Below are positions 17,553 through 25,833 of a stretch of DNA of 64,000 bases, piece after piece; positions within the stretch are counted from its first letter, which is position 1; each line of letters starts with the position of its first letter. Origin of the DNA: Rhizobium sp. BK399. GTDB taxonomy: Bacteria; Pseudomonadota; Alphaproteobacteria; Rhizobiales; Rhizobiaceae. Under the pieces are notes generated by a model. The model was given only the letters and a program-made list of their open reading frames with translations, made no database searches and was not told the origin of the DNA. The stretch spans positions 110,357 to 174,356 of the forward strand of contig NZ_JACIAH010000013.1 in NCBI RefSeq assembly GCF_014194695.1, given 5' to 3'. Position numbers and translations under genes: made by a program.

Positions 17553-18830
17553 ATGTTCTATCAGCTTTATGAATTGAACCATGCTGCATTGGCGCCTTAT
17601 CGTGCTTTCGCCGATATCATGCGCATGGTCTATGCCAATCCGTTCAATCCCATTTCGCAGACGCCCTGGGGCCGCACTATGGCGGCAAGTCTCGAAATGT
17701 TCGAGCGCACAACGCGCCGCTACGGCAAACCCTCATTCGATCTGAAAGAGACCGTCATCGGCGACCGAAAGGTTGCTGTCCGAGAAGAGATTGTCTGGTC
17801 ACGCCCCTTCTGCAGCCTACTCCATTTCGCCCGCAATGTTCCGAGTGGTCATGTGTCAGACCCGCGCATTCTCGTTGTTGCGCCGATGTCCGGGCACTAT
17901 GCGACGCTGCTGCGCGGTACGGTTGAGGCGCTATTGCCAAATGCCGACATCTACATCACGGACTGGATGGATGCTCGCATGGTGCCGATGACGGAGGGCA
18001 CCTTCGATTTCGATGATTACGTCGACTACGTCATCGAAATGCTGCGCTTCCTCGGTCCAGACACCCACGTCATCGCCGTCTGTCAGCCGTCCGTACCTGT
18101 ACTGGCCGCGGCCGCGGTGATGGAGGCGGAAAACGATCCGTTTTCGCCGTCTTCGATGACATTGATGGGCGGACCGATTGATACGCGCATCAACCCGACG
18201 GCGGTAAACCAGCTAGCCAAGGAGCGGTCGCTGGAGTGGTTTGCCGACAACGTGATCATGAACGTGCCGTGGCCTCAGCCGGGCTTCATGCGCCCGGTCT
18301 ATCCAGGATTCCTGCAGCTGTCCGGCTTCATGTCGATGAACCTCGATCGGCACGTGATCGCGCACAAGGAATTCTTCATGCATCTCGTGAAGAATGACGG
18401 CGAGCCGGCCGAGAAGCACCGTGATTTCTACGACGAATATCTGGCGGTCATGGATTTGACGGCCGAGTTCTACCTTCAGACGGTCGACCAGGTGTTCATC
18501 AAGCACGCGCTGCCGAAGGGCGAATTGGTCCACCGCGGCAAGCTTGTCGATCCCGCCGCGATCCGCAACGTTGCCCTTCTGACCGTAGAAGGCGAGAATG
18601 ACGATATCTCGGGCGTTGGCCAAACTCAGGCTGCCCAGACCATCTGCATCAACATCCCCGACAGTATGCGCATGCACTACCTGCAGCCCGATGTCGGCCA
18701 CTATGGAGTCTTTAACGGCTCGCGCTTCCGCCGCGAAATCGCTCCACGCATCGTCAATTTCGTCAGGGAACATGCGCGTACAGGAAAGCCTGCTGTAAAG
18801 CGGGTGATCAAAGGCGGTAAGTCCAGCTGA
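17553..18830 (+). CDS. phaZ: Intracellular polyhydroxybutyrate depolymerase PhaZ
   Basis: 425-residue alpha/beta-hydrolase that mobilises stored PHB. The N-terminus MFYQLYELNHAALAPYRAF is characteristic. The nucleophile elbow is AVCQPSVPV with Cys177 in place of Ser, as in known intracellular depolymerases of this class; the likely Asp is in ENDDISG (350/351) and His383 lies in VGHYGVFNG. The open frame starts four codons earlier with GTG, but the ATG is the conserved start. Cytoplasmic, no signal peptide. Confidence 0.94.
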   Translation: MFYQLYELNHAALAPYRAFADIMRMVYANPFNPISQTPWGRTMAASLEMFERTTRRYGKPSFDLKETVIGDRKVAVREEIVWSRPFCSLLHFARNVPSGHVSDPRILVVAPMSGHYATLLRGTVEALLPNADIYITDWMDARMVPMTEGTFDFDDYVDYVIEMLRFLGPDTHVIAVCQPSVPVLAAAAVMEAENDPFSPSSMTLMGGPIDTRINPTAVNQLAKERSLEWFADNVIMNVPWPQPGFMRPVYPGFLQLSGFMSMNLDRHVIAHKEFFMHLVKNDGEPAEKHRDFYDEYLAVMDLTAEFYLQTVDQVFIKHALPKGELVHRGKLVDPAAIRNVALLTVEGENDDISGVGQTQAAQTICINIPDSMRMHYLQPDVGHYGVFNGSRFRREIAPRIVNFVREHARTGKPAVKRVIKGGKSS

Positions 18831-18975
18831 ATTAGTGGATTCTGAATTAGTAATTGTATTTCAAGGTGTTGTGCGATTTAGACGTGCCCCGTCTTGAAGC
18901 TTCCTGGCCGTGTAACCACATCGATTCTAGCGCTCGGCATCTTGCCGGGCGCGGAAAATGCGAGGACACCGCACG

Positions 18976-19410
18976 ATGAACCAGTCAGCATTGCTTCGCC
19001 CGGATTGGACTCCGGCTACCATTGCCCTGATGATCCTCGGCTTCGTGGTCTTCTGGCCTCTGGGTCTGGCCATGCTCGCCTACATCATCTTCGGGGAGCG
19101 TCTGCGCGGTTTCAAGCGCGACGCCAACAATGCCGCGGATGGATTCTTTGCCGGCTGCCGACGTTCGCATGGCCGCTATCGCCCGCATTTCTCGACGGGC
19201 AACGTCGCCTTCGACGACTGGCGGAAGGCCGAGCTCGACCGGCTCGAAGAAGAACGTCGCAAGTTGGATGAGATGCGCGAAGAGTTCGATTCCTACGTAC
19301 GCGAACTGCGCCGCGCCAAGGACCAGGAAGAGTTCGACCGCTTCATGCGCGATCGCAAGAACGCCAAGCGTGACGATAATGGCCCGGTAGCAGAATACCA
19401 GACGCCGTAA
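18976..19410 (+). CDS. DUF2852 single-pass membrane protein
   Basis: 144 residues. One or two hydrophobic stretches near the N-terminus (about 14-38, IALMILGFVVFWPLGLAML), then an RLRGFKRD segment and a long charged region (about 75-130) with heptad-like spacing, DRLEEERRKLDEMREEFDSY, likely a coiled coil. This is the alphaproteobacterial DUF2852 family, function unknown. An ATG six codons upstream is possible; AGGA nine bases before 18976 decides the start. Confidence 0.85.
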   Translation: MNQSALLRPDWTPATIALMILGFVVFWPLGLAMLAYIIFGERLRGFKRDANNAADGFFAGCRRSHGRYRPHFSTGNVAFDDWRKAELDRLEEERRKLDEMREEFDSYVRELRRAKDQEEFDRFMRDRKNAKRDDNGPVAEYQTP

Positions 19411-19439
19411 TTCCAGGACTGTTCAGCACTGAAACTTGA

Positions 19440-19466
19440 ACCGGCATCGTTGATGCCGGCTTTTCT
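19440..19466 (+). terminator. Intrinsic terminator after the DUF2852 gene
   Basis: CCGGCATC-gtt-GATGCCGG, perfect 8-bp stem, followed by CTTTTCTTT. Confidence 0.8.
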
Positions 19467-19503
19467 TTGTCTGCAGGACAGGCGAATCATATAGAAAGAA
19501 CCC

Positions 19504-20265
19504 ATGTTCCCGCTTCTCGCAAAGCCACGCCGCAGCGTTCGGAAGCCGGCTCCGCCGGAGACCCGAACGCTTGACGTGGCTGGCCGCCTGATGCCGCTGA
19601 CGATCAAGCAACACGAGCGGGCGACCCGTATTACCCTGCGTATCGAGCCGGGTGGCCGGGCACTGAAGATGACGATCCCGAGTGGGTTAGCACCGCAGGA
19701 GGTGAATGCGTTCCTTGACCGTCATCAGGGCTGGCTGCTGACGAAGCTTGCCAAATTCTCCACTGATGGCTCTCTTCGTGACGGCGGCACTGTTCCTTTC
19801 CGCGGCGTGTCTCATCGCATTTACCATACGGGCAGCCTTCGCGGGCTGACGGAGGGCGTCGTCGTCGATGGCAAACCCGTGCTCAAGGTCAGCGGGATGC
19901 CCGAGCATGTCGGGCGACGCATTGCGGCTTTCCTGAAGAAGGAGGCGCGAGCCGATCTTGAGAGGTTGGCAACGCTGCACGCCCGATCAATCAATGCACC
20001 GATCAAGTCGATCGCCATGAAGGACACTCGCAGTCGATGGGGATCCTGCTCGTCCGAAGGCAATCTAAGCTTTTCCTGGCGCATCGTCATGGCGCCACCG
20101 TCGGTCGTTGACTATCTGGCGGCGCACGAAGTGGCCCATCTCAGGGAGATGAATCACGGACCGCGCTTCTGGGCGCTCTGCAAAAAGCTCTGCCCTCACA
20201 TGGAAGAGGCAAAAGCCTGGTTGAAGCGTCACGGCAGCCAGCTTCACGCCATCGATTTTGATTGA
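19504..20265 (+). CDS. YgjP-like (DUF45/WLM) metallopeptidase-domain protein
   Basis: 253 residues, M48-like zinc site HEVAH (His208, Glu209, His212) followed by NHGPRFW (His218), and the family motif TRSRWGSCSSEGNLSFSWR upstream of it. The N-terminal half resembles the YgjP beta domain. Proteolytic activity is inferred from the zinc motif; the biological substrate is unknown. It ends 73 bp before trpF and may be cotranscribed with it. Confidence 0.9.
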   Translation: MFPLLAKPRRSVRKPAPPETRTLDVAGRLMPLTIKQHERATRITLRIEPGGRALKMTIPSGLAPQEVNAFLDRHQGWLLTKLAKFSTDGSLRDGGTVPFRGVSHRIYHTGSLRGLTEGVVVDGKPVLKVSGMPEHVGRRIAAFLKKEARADLERLATLHARSINAPIKSIAMKDTRSRWGSCSSEGNLSFSWRIVMAPPSVVDYLAAHEVAHLREMNHGPRFWALCKKLCPHMEEAKAWLKRHGSQLHAIDFD

Positions 20266-20338
20266 TCGAAGCCTCGAAAATTCAGCTTTTGTCGCGATTT
20301 GGCTCGACTCCAAGCGTATTTCGTGTCACTTCGCTGCC

Positions 20339-21007
20339 ATGAAACCAGATATCAAAATCTGCGGGTTGAAGACAGCTGAAGCGATCGATCGCGCCTTGGC
20401 AAGGGGCGCCACGCATATCGGCTTCATTTTCTTCGAGAAGAGCCCACGCTACATCGAGCCGGATATCGCCGGCAGGCTTGCAGAGCCGGCTCGCGGCAAG
20501 GCCAAGATCGTTGCCGTCACCGTAAATCCGAGCAACGACGATCTCGATGAGATCGTGGCGCTGTTGAAGCCGGATATTCTCCAGCTGCACGGCGACGAGA
20601 GCCCTGAGCGCGTATTGACCATAAAGGCGGTGTATGGACTGCCGGTCATGAAGGCTTTCTCCGTGCGGACGGCCGACGACTTAAAGCGGGTCGAGGCTTA
20701 CATTGGCATTGCCGATCGTTTCCTGTTCGACGCCAAGCCCCCGAAGGGATCCGATTTGCCCGGTGGCAACGGGGTTTCCTTCGATTGGAGCTTGCTCTCT
20801 TGGCTTGACGACAATGTGGATTACATGCTTTCCGGTGGCTTGAACAAAGCCAACATTGCCGAGGCGCTCGCCATGACCAAGGCGCCCGGGATCGATGCGT
20901 CTTCCGGCGTCGAAAGCGCGCCGGGCGTCAAGGATGTGGCAATGATCGATGAGTTTTTCGATGCGGTCGCGTGGGCCTGCCAGCCCGAAGCGGCCTCAGG
21001 GAGTTGA
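20339..21007 (+). CDS. trpF: Phosphoribosylanthranilate isomerase
   Basis: 222-residue TIM-barrel enzyme of tryptophan synthesis, converting PRA to CdRP. Motifs: KICGLKT with the catalytic Cys, GFIFFEKSPRYI, LQLHGDE, FLFDAKPPKG with the catalytic Asp, and LSGGLNKANI phosphate-binding loop. An upstream TTG would extend it, but the ATG at 20339 is canonical. trpB begins 2 bp after it. Confidence 0.96.
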   Translation: MKPDIKICGLKTAEAIDRALARGATHIGFIFFEKSPRYIEPDIAGRLAEPARGKAKIVAVTVNPSNDDLDEIVALLKPDILQLHGDESPERVLTIKAVYGLPVMKAFSVRTADDLKRVEAYIGIADRFLFDAKPPKGSDLPGGNGVSFDWSLLSWLDDNVDYMLSGGLNKANIAEALAMTKAPGIDASSGVESAPGVKDVAMIDEFFDAVAWACQPEAASGS

Positions 21008-21009
21008 GA

Positions 21010-22230
21010 GTGAACCAGACGCCAAAACCGAATTCCTTCCGTTCCGGCCCTGATGAAGACGGCCGTTTCGGTATTTACGGCGGCCGCTTCGTCGCCGAGA
21101 CGCTGATGCCTTTGATCCTCGACCTTCAGGACGAGTGGAACAAGGCAAAGGACGATCCGGAATTCCAGGCGGAGCTGAAACAGCTTGGTACCCACTACAT
21201 CGGCCGCCCAAGCCCGCTCTATTTCGCTGAGCGCCTCACGGCCGAACTCGGCGGCGCGAAGATCTACTTCAAGCGCGAAGAGCTGAACCACACCGGTTCG
21301 CACAAGATCAACAACTGCATCGGCCAGATCCTGCTCGCCAAGCGTATGGGCAAGACCCGCATCATCGCGGAAACCGGTGCCGGTCAGCACGGCGTTGCCT
21401 CCGCAACGGTTGCCGCCCGCTTCGGGTTCCCTTGCGTCGTTTACATGGGCGCAACCGACGTTGAGCGTCAGGCGCCGAACGTGTTTCGCATGAAGCTGCT
21501 TGGCGCCGAGGTGAAGCCAGTCACGGCCGGCCATGGCACGCTCAAGGACGCCATGAACGAGGCGCTGCGTGACTGGGTCACCAACGTCGATGATACCTAT
21601 TACCTGATCGGCACGGCTGCCGGCCCGCATCCCTATCCGGAAATGGTCCGTGACTTCCAGGCAGTCATCGGCACCGAAGCTCGTGAGCAGATTTTGGAGG
21701 CCGAAGGGCGCTTGCCGGATCTCGTTATCGCCGCCGTCGGCGGGGGCTCCAATGCGATCGGCATCTTTCATCCGTTCCTCGACGATGAGAGCGTCAAGAT
21801 CGTCGGCGTCGAAGCGGGCGGCAAGGGCCTCAATGGCGATGAGCACTGCGCCTCGATCACCGCAGGCTCGCCCGGCGTCTTGCATGGCAACCGCACCTAC
21901 CTACTGCAGGATAGCGACGGCCAGATCAAGGAAGGCCATTCGATTTCGGCTGGCCTCGACTATCCAGGCATTGGCCCGGAGCATTCCTACTTGAATGACA
22001 TCGGCCGTGTTGAATACGTTCCGATCATGGACCATGAGGCGCTCGAAGCCTTCCAGACGCTCACCCGCCTCGAAGGCATTATTCCGGCGCTCGAGCCGTC
22101 GCACGCGCTGGCGGAAGTCATCAAGCGCGCCCCGAAGATGGGCAAGGACGAGGTCATCCTGATGAATCTCTCCGGCCGCGGCGATAAGGACATCTTCACT
22201 GTCGGCAAGATTCTGGGAATGGGTGAGTAA
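21010..22230 (+). CDS. trpB: Tryptophan synthase beta chain
   Basis: 406-residue PLP enzyme that condenses indole and serine. The PLP Lys motif is HTGSHKINNC, with GAGQHGVA, the phosphate loop GGGSNAIG and the C-terminal LSGRGDKD. The start is a GTG at 21010 with AGGGAG upstream. It is in the trpF-trpB-trpA series with 2-3 bp spacing. Confidence 0.97.
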   Translation: MNQTPKPNSFRSGPDEDGRFGIYGGRFVAETLMPLILDLQDEWNKAKDDPEFQAELKQLGTHYIGRPSPLYFAERLTAELGGAKIYFKREELNHTGSHKINNCIGQILLAKRMGKTRIIAETGAGQHGVASATVAARFGFPCVVYMGATDVERQAPNVFRMKLLGAEVKPVTAGHGTLKDAMNEALRDWVTNVDDTYYLIGTAAGPHPYPEMVRDFQAVIGTEAREQILEAEGRLPDLVIAAVGGGSNAIGIFHPFLDDESVKIVGVEAGGKGLNGDEHCASITAGSPGVLHGNRTYLLQDSDGQIKEGHSISAGLDYPGIGPEHSYLNDIGRVEYVPIMDHEALEAFQTLTRLEGIIPALEPSHALAEVIKRAPKMGKDEVILMNLSGRGDKDIFTVGKILGMGE

Positions 22231-22233
22231 GTC

Positions 22234-23073
22234 ATGACCGCACGTATGGACAAACGCTTCGCCGATTTGAAGGCGGAAGGCCGGCCGGCACTCGTCACCT
22301 ATTTTATGGGCGGCGATCCCGACTACGAAACCTCGCTCGGCATCATGAAGGCCTTGCCGGAGGCGGGCTCCGATGTCATCGAGCTCGGCATGCCCTTCTC
22401 CGATCCGATGGCCGATGGCCCGGTGATCCAGATGGCTGGCCAGCGCGCTCTGAAGGGCGGTCAGACCCTAAAGAAGACACTGCAGCTTGCAGCCGATTTC
22501 CGCAAAGCCGATGACGCAACGCCGATCGTATTGATGGGGTACTATAACCCGATTTATATCTATGGCGTGGACAAGTTCGTCGATGATGCGCTGGCTGCCG
22601 GCATCGATGGCCTCATCATCGTTGATCTTCCGCCGGAGATGGATGACGAACTCTGCATCCCCGCCCTCAAGAAGGGGATTAATTTCATTCGCCTGGCAAC
22701 GCCGACGACGGATGAAAAGCGCCTGCCGACCGTTCTCAAGAACACATCGGGCTTCGTCTATTACGTGTCGATGACCGGTATCACCGGCTCGGCGCTACCG
22801 GATACATCTCTCGTCTCCGGCGCCGTCAAGCGCATCAAGCAGCATACCGACCTGCCGGTTTGCGTTGGCTTCGGCGTCAAGACCGCCGACCATGCGAAGG
22901 TCATCGGCAGCTCGGCCGATGGCGTCGTCGTCGGCACCGCAATCGTCAATCAGGTGGCAGCAAGCCTCACTAAGGATGGGAAGGCAACCGCCGATACCGT
23001 CCAGGCCGTCGCCACGCTTGTTCGTGGACTGTCAACGGGGACACGTTCGGCGCGCCTTGTTGCTGCCGAATAG
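22234..23073 (+). CDS. trpA: Tryptophan synthase alpha chain
   Basis: 279-residue TIM-barrel subunit that releases indole from indole-3-glycerol phosphate. Catalytic Glu in IELGMPFSDPMADGPVIQ and catalytic Asp in LIIVDLPPEM are visible, as is the phosphate loop GFGVKTADHAK and GVVVGTAIV. It starts 3 bp after trpB. Confidence 0.97.
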   Translation: MTARMDKRFADLKAEGRPALVTYFMGGDPDYETSLGIMKALPEAGSDVIELGMPFSDPMADGPVIQMAGQRALKGGQTLKKTLQLAADFRKADDATPIVLMGYYNPIYIYGVDKFVDDALAAGIDGLIIVDLPPEMDDELCIPALKKGINFIRLATPTTDEKRLPTVLKNTSGFVYYVSMTGITGSALPDTSLVSGAVKRIKQHTDLPVCVGFGVKTADHAKVIGSSADGVVVGTAIVNQVAASLTKDGKATADTVQAVATLVRGLSTGTRSARLVAAE

Positions 23074-23112
23074 TTTCCCCACATTGGCAATAGTCAATCA
23101 GGAGTTTTCGAC

Positions 23113-24015
23113 TTGAACTGGATCACCAACTACGTCCGCCCCCGCATCAATTCCATGCTGGGCCGCCGCGAAGTGCCGGAGAACCTCTGGATCAAGTGCC
23201 CGGAAACGGGTGAAATGGTCTTCCATAAAGATCTGGAGAGCAACAAGTGGGTCATTCCGGCGTCCGGCTATCACATGAAGATGCCGGCAAAGGCTCGTCT
23301 TGCCGATCTTTTCGATGACGGCGCCTACGAAGCGCTCGTCCAGCCGAAGGTCGCACAGGATCCGCTGAAGTTTCGCGATTCCAAGAAATACACGGACCGC
23401 CTGAAGGACAGCCGCGTTAAGACCGAGCAGGAAGACACGATCGTTGCCGGCGTCGGCAAGGTTCGTGGCCTGAAGCTCGTCGCCGTCGTTCACGAGTTCA
23501 ACTTCATGGGCGGTTCGCTCGGCATTGCCGCCGGCGAGGCAATCGTGAAGGCCTTCGAACGCGCCATTGCGGAGAAGTGCCCGCTGGTTATGTTCCCGGC
23601 CTCGGGCGGTGCTCGCATGCAGGAGGGCATCCTGTCGCTCATGCAGCTGCCACGCACGACCGTTGCCGTCGACATGCTGAAGGAAGCGGGGCTGCCCTAC
23701 ATCGTCGTTTTGACGAACCCGACCACGGGTGGCGTTACGGCGTCTTACGCGATGCTCGGAGATCTGCACCTGGCAGAGCCCGGCGCGGAAATTTGCTTTG
23801 CCGGCAAGCGCGTCATCGAGCAGACGATCCGCGAAAAGCTGCCGGAAGGCTTCCAGACGTCGGAATACCTGCTGGAACACGGCATGGTCGACATGGTGGT
23901 CAAGCGCCACGATATTCCGGATACGCTGGCTCGCGTCTTGAAGATCCTGACCAAGAAGCCTGCAGCAAACCTCAACAAGGAAAGCGGGACGCTCGCGATC
24001 GCCGCGAGCGCCTGA
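23113..24015 (+). CDS. accD: Acetyl-CoA carboxylase carboxyltransferase subunit beta, degenerate zinc ribbon
   Basis: 300-residue carboxyltransferase beta subunit for malonyl-CoA formation. The crotonase-fold carboxyltransferase domain is intact (EFNFMGGSLGIAAGEA, PASGGARMQEG, TNPTTGGVTASYA). The E. coli protein has a four-Cys zinc ribbon; here the same region, LWIKCPETGEMVFHKDLESN and on, keeps only one Cys. The start is TTG at 23113 after CAGGAG. The position between trpA and folC is typical of rhizobia. Confidence 0.95.
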   Translation: MNWITNYVRPRINSMLGRREVPENLWIKCPETGEMVFHKDLESNKWVIPASGYHMKMPAKARLADLFDDGAYEALVQPKVAQDPLKFRDSKKYTDRLKDSRVKTEQEDTIVAGVGKVRGLKLVAVVHEFNFMGGSLGIAAGEAIVKAFERAIAEKCPLVMFPASGGARMQEGILSLMQLPRTTVAVDMLKEAGLPYIVVLTNPTTGGVTASYAMLGDLHLAEPGAEICFAGKRVIEQTIREKLPEGFQTSEYLLEHGMVDMVVKRHDIPDTLARVLKILTKKPAANLNKESGTLAIAASA

Positions 24016-24036
24016 GCCGACTAGGCGGGTCGCGCG

Positions 24037-25389
24037 ATGATACCAAGGGGCCAAGCCGCAGTGAGCGAAGCAGCACAGGAAATCGATAAGCTGATGGGAT
24101 TGCATCCCAAGGGCTTCGATCTATCCCTTGACCGCATTACCCGGCTTCTTTCCGTTCTCGGTGATCCGCAGAAAAAGCTGCCGCCCGTCATTCACGTGGC
24201 GGGCACGAACGGCAAGGGCTCGGTAACTGCCTTTTGCCGGGCTTTGCTGGAAGCCGGCGGCTACAGCGCCCACGTCCATACCTCTCCGCATTTGGTCAAC
24301 TGGCACGAGCGCTATAGGATCGGTGTCAAAGGCAGCCGCGGCCAGCTGGTCGATGATGCGGTTTTCGCCGAGGCTGTGCGACGCGTCGCAGCAGCCAATG
24401 ATGGTCAGAAGATCACTGTTTTTGAGATCCTGACCGCCGTCACCTTCATCCTTTTTTCCGAGCATCCGGCGGACGCGGCTATCATCGAGGTCGGCCTCGG
24501 GGGCCGTTTCGATGCGACCAACGTGATTTCCGACCCCGCCGTCTCCGTCATCATGCCGATTTCGCTGGACCATCAGCCTTATCTCGGCGATCGCGTCGAA
24601 CTGATTGCGGCCGAAAAGGCAGGCATCATGAAGCGCCGTTGCCCGGTCGTTATCGGCAAGCAGGAGTATGATGCCGCGCTCGACGTCCTGATGTCGACTG
24701 CGGAGCGACTGAATTGCCCGACGGCCGTCTTCGGCCAGGACTATATGGCACATGAGGAATATGGACGCCTCGTCTATCAGGACGAGTTTGGCCTCGCCGA
24801 CCTGCCGTTGCCGCGTCTTCCGGGTCGCCACCAGTATGCCAATGCTGCGGCAGCGATCCGCGCCGTCAAGGCTGCCGGCTTCACGGTTACCGAGACCATG
24901 ATGGAAAAGGCGCTGCTGTCGGTCGAGTGGCCGGGTCGCCTTCAGCGACTGAACGACGGGCATTTGATGGCCAGTGCCCCGGCCAAGGCGGAAATCTGGG
25001 TCGATGGCGGCCACAATCCTGGCGCTGGGGAAGTCATCGCCGAAGCCATGGCGAATTTCGAGGAAAAGCAGTCACGGCCGCTGTTCCTGATCATTGGGAT
25101 GATCAACACCAAGGATCCGGTCGGCTACTTCAAGGCTTTCAAGGGACTTGCCGAAAAGGTCTATTGCGTGCCGATCCGTGGCAGCGACTCGATGATTGAC
25201 CCGGTTATCCTGGCAAACGCCGCATATGATGCGGGCCTCGTCGCGGAGCCGATGTCGACTGTCAGCGACGCGTTGGAAGCAGTCAAGGAAGGCGCCTTCG
25301 AACAGGCCCACCCGCCACGCATCCTGATCGGCGGTTCTCTTTATCTCGTCGGCGATGTGCTTGCCGACAACGGCACACCCCCGAAATGA
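24037..25389 (+). CDS. folC: Folylpolyglutamate synthase / dihydrofolate synthase
   Basis: 450-residue Mur-ligase-fold enzyme that adds glutamate to folates. P-loop HVAGTNGKGSVTAF, TSPHLVNWHERYRI, GLGGRFDATN, DHQPYLG and VDGGHNPGAG are all present. The ATG at 24037 is used; a GTG eight codons later is possible. It ends the trpFBA-accD-folC run and is followed by a terminator. Confidence 0.96.
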   Translation: MIPRGQAAVSEAAQEIDKLMGLHPKGFDLSLDRITRLLSVLGDPQKKLPPVIHVAGTNGKGSVTAFCRALLEAGGYSAHVHTSPHLVNWHERYRIGVKGSRGQLVDDAVFAEAVRRVAAANDGQKITVFEILTAVTFILFSEHPADAAIIEVGLGGRFDATNVISDPAVSVIMPISLDHQPYLGDRVELIAAEKAGIMKRRCPVVIGKQEYDAALDVLMSTAERLNCPTAVFGQDYMAHEEYGRLVYQDEFGLADLPLPRLPGRHQYANAAAAIRAVKAAGFTVTETMMEKALLSVEWPGRLQRLNDGHLMASAPAKAEIWVDGGHNPGAGEVIAEAMANFEEKQSRPLFLIIGMINTKDPVGYFKAFKGLAEKVYCVPIRGSDSMIDPVILANAAYDAGLVAEPMSTVSDALEAVKEGAFEQAHPPRILIGGSLYLVGDVLADNGTPPK

Positions 25390-25391
25390 AA

Positions 25392-25418
25392 AAAGCCCGG
25401 TCAAATGCCGGGCTTCTT
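25392..25418. terminator. Bidirectional terminator between folC and trxA
   Basis: AAGCCCGG-tcaaat-GCCGGGCTT stem, preceded by AAAAA and followed by CTTCTTAT, usable by both convergent genes. Confidence 0.8.
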
Positions 25419-25440
25419 CTTATCTGCTGATAGGAAATGC

Positions 25441-25761
25441 TTAAGCGGCGCTTGAGATCCAGCTCGAAAGAGCGGTCTTCGGGGCAGCGCCAACCTTGAT
25501 GTCAGCAACTTCGCCGGCCTTGAACATGGCGAGCGTCGGAATGGAGCGGACGCCGAACTGAGCGGCCAGTTCCGGGTTCTCATCGATGTTGAGCTTGGCG
25601 ACCTTCACCTTGCCCTGAAACTCCACAGCGAGTTCTTCGAGGCTGGGGGCGATCATCTTGCACGGGCCGCACCATTCAGCCCAGAAATCGACGACGACGG
25701 GTTCTGCGGATTCCAGAACTTCCGACTGGAAGTTGTTGATATCGACTTTTACGGTAGCCAT
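25441..25761 (-). CDS. trxA: Thioredoxin
   Basis: 106-residue thioredoxin with active site WCGPC (Cys31, Cys34) and the cis-Pro motif VRSIPTLAMF. The ATG at 25761 has AAAGGAG upstream; the open frame extends 11 codons further without similarity. It lies 72 bp downstream of addA. Confidence 0.97.
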   Translation of the reverse strand: MATVKVDINNFQSEVLESAEPVVVDFWAEWCGPCKMIAPSLEELAVEFQGKVKVAKLNIDENPELAAQFGVRSIPTLAMFKAGEVADIKVGAAPKTALSSWISSAA

Positions 25762-25833
25762 AGGCTGCTCCTTTACGGATTCCTGTTGAAACACATGTGA
25801 GCGTGCGGTGCGGGAATTTCAATGCCCGGTATT

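Noticed and set aside
18827..18851. Direct repeat CTGAATTAGT twice after phaZ
   Set aside because: Only two short copies across the stop codon; no sign of an attachment site or mobile element.
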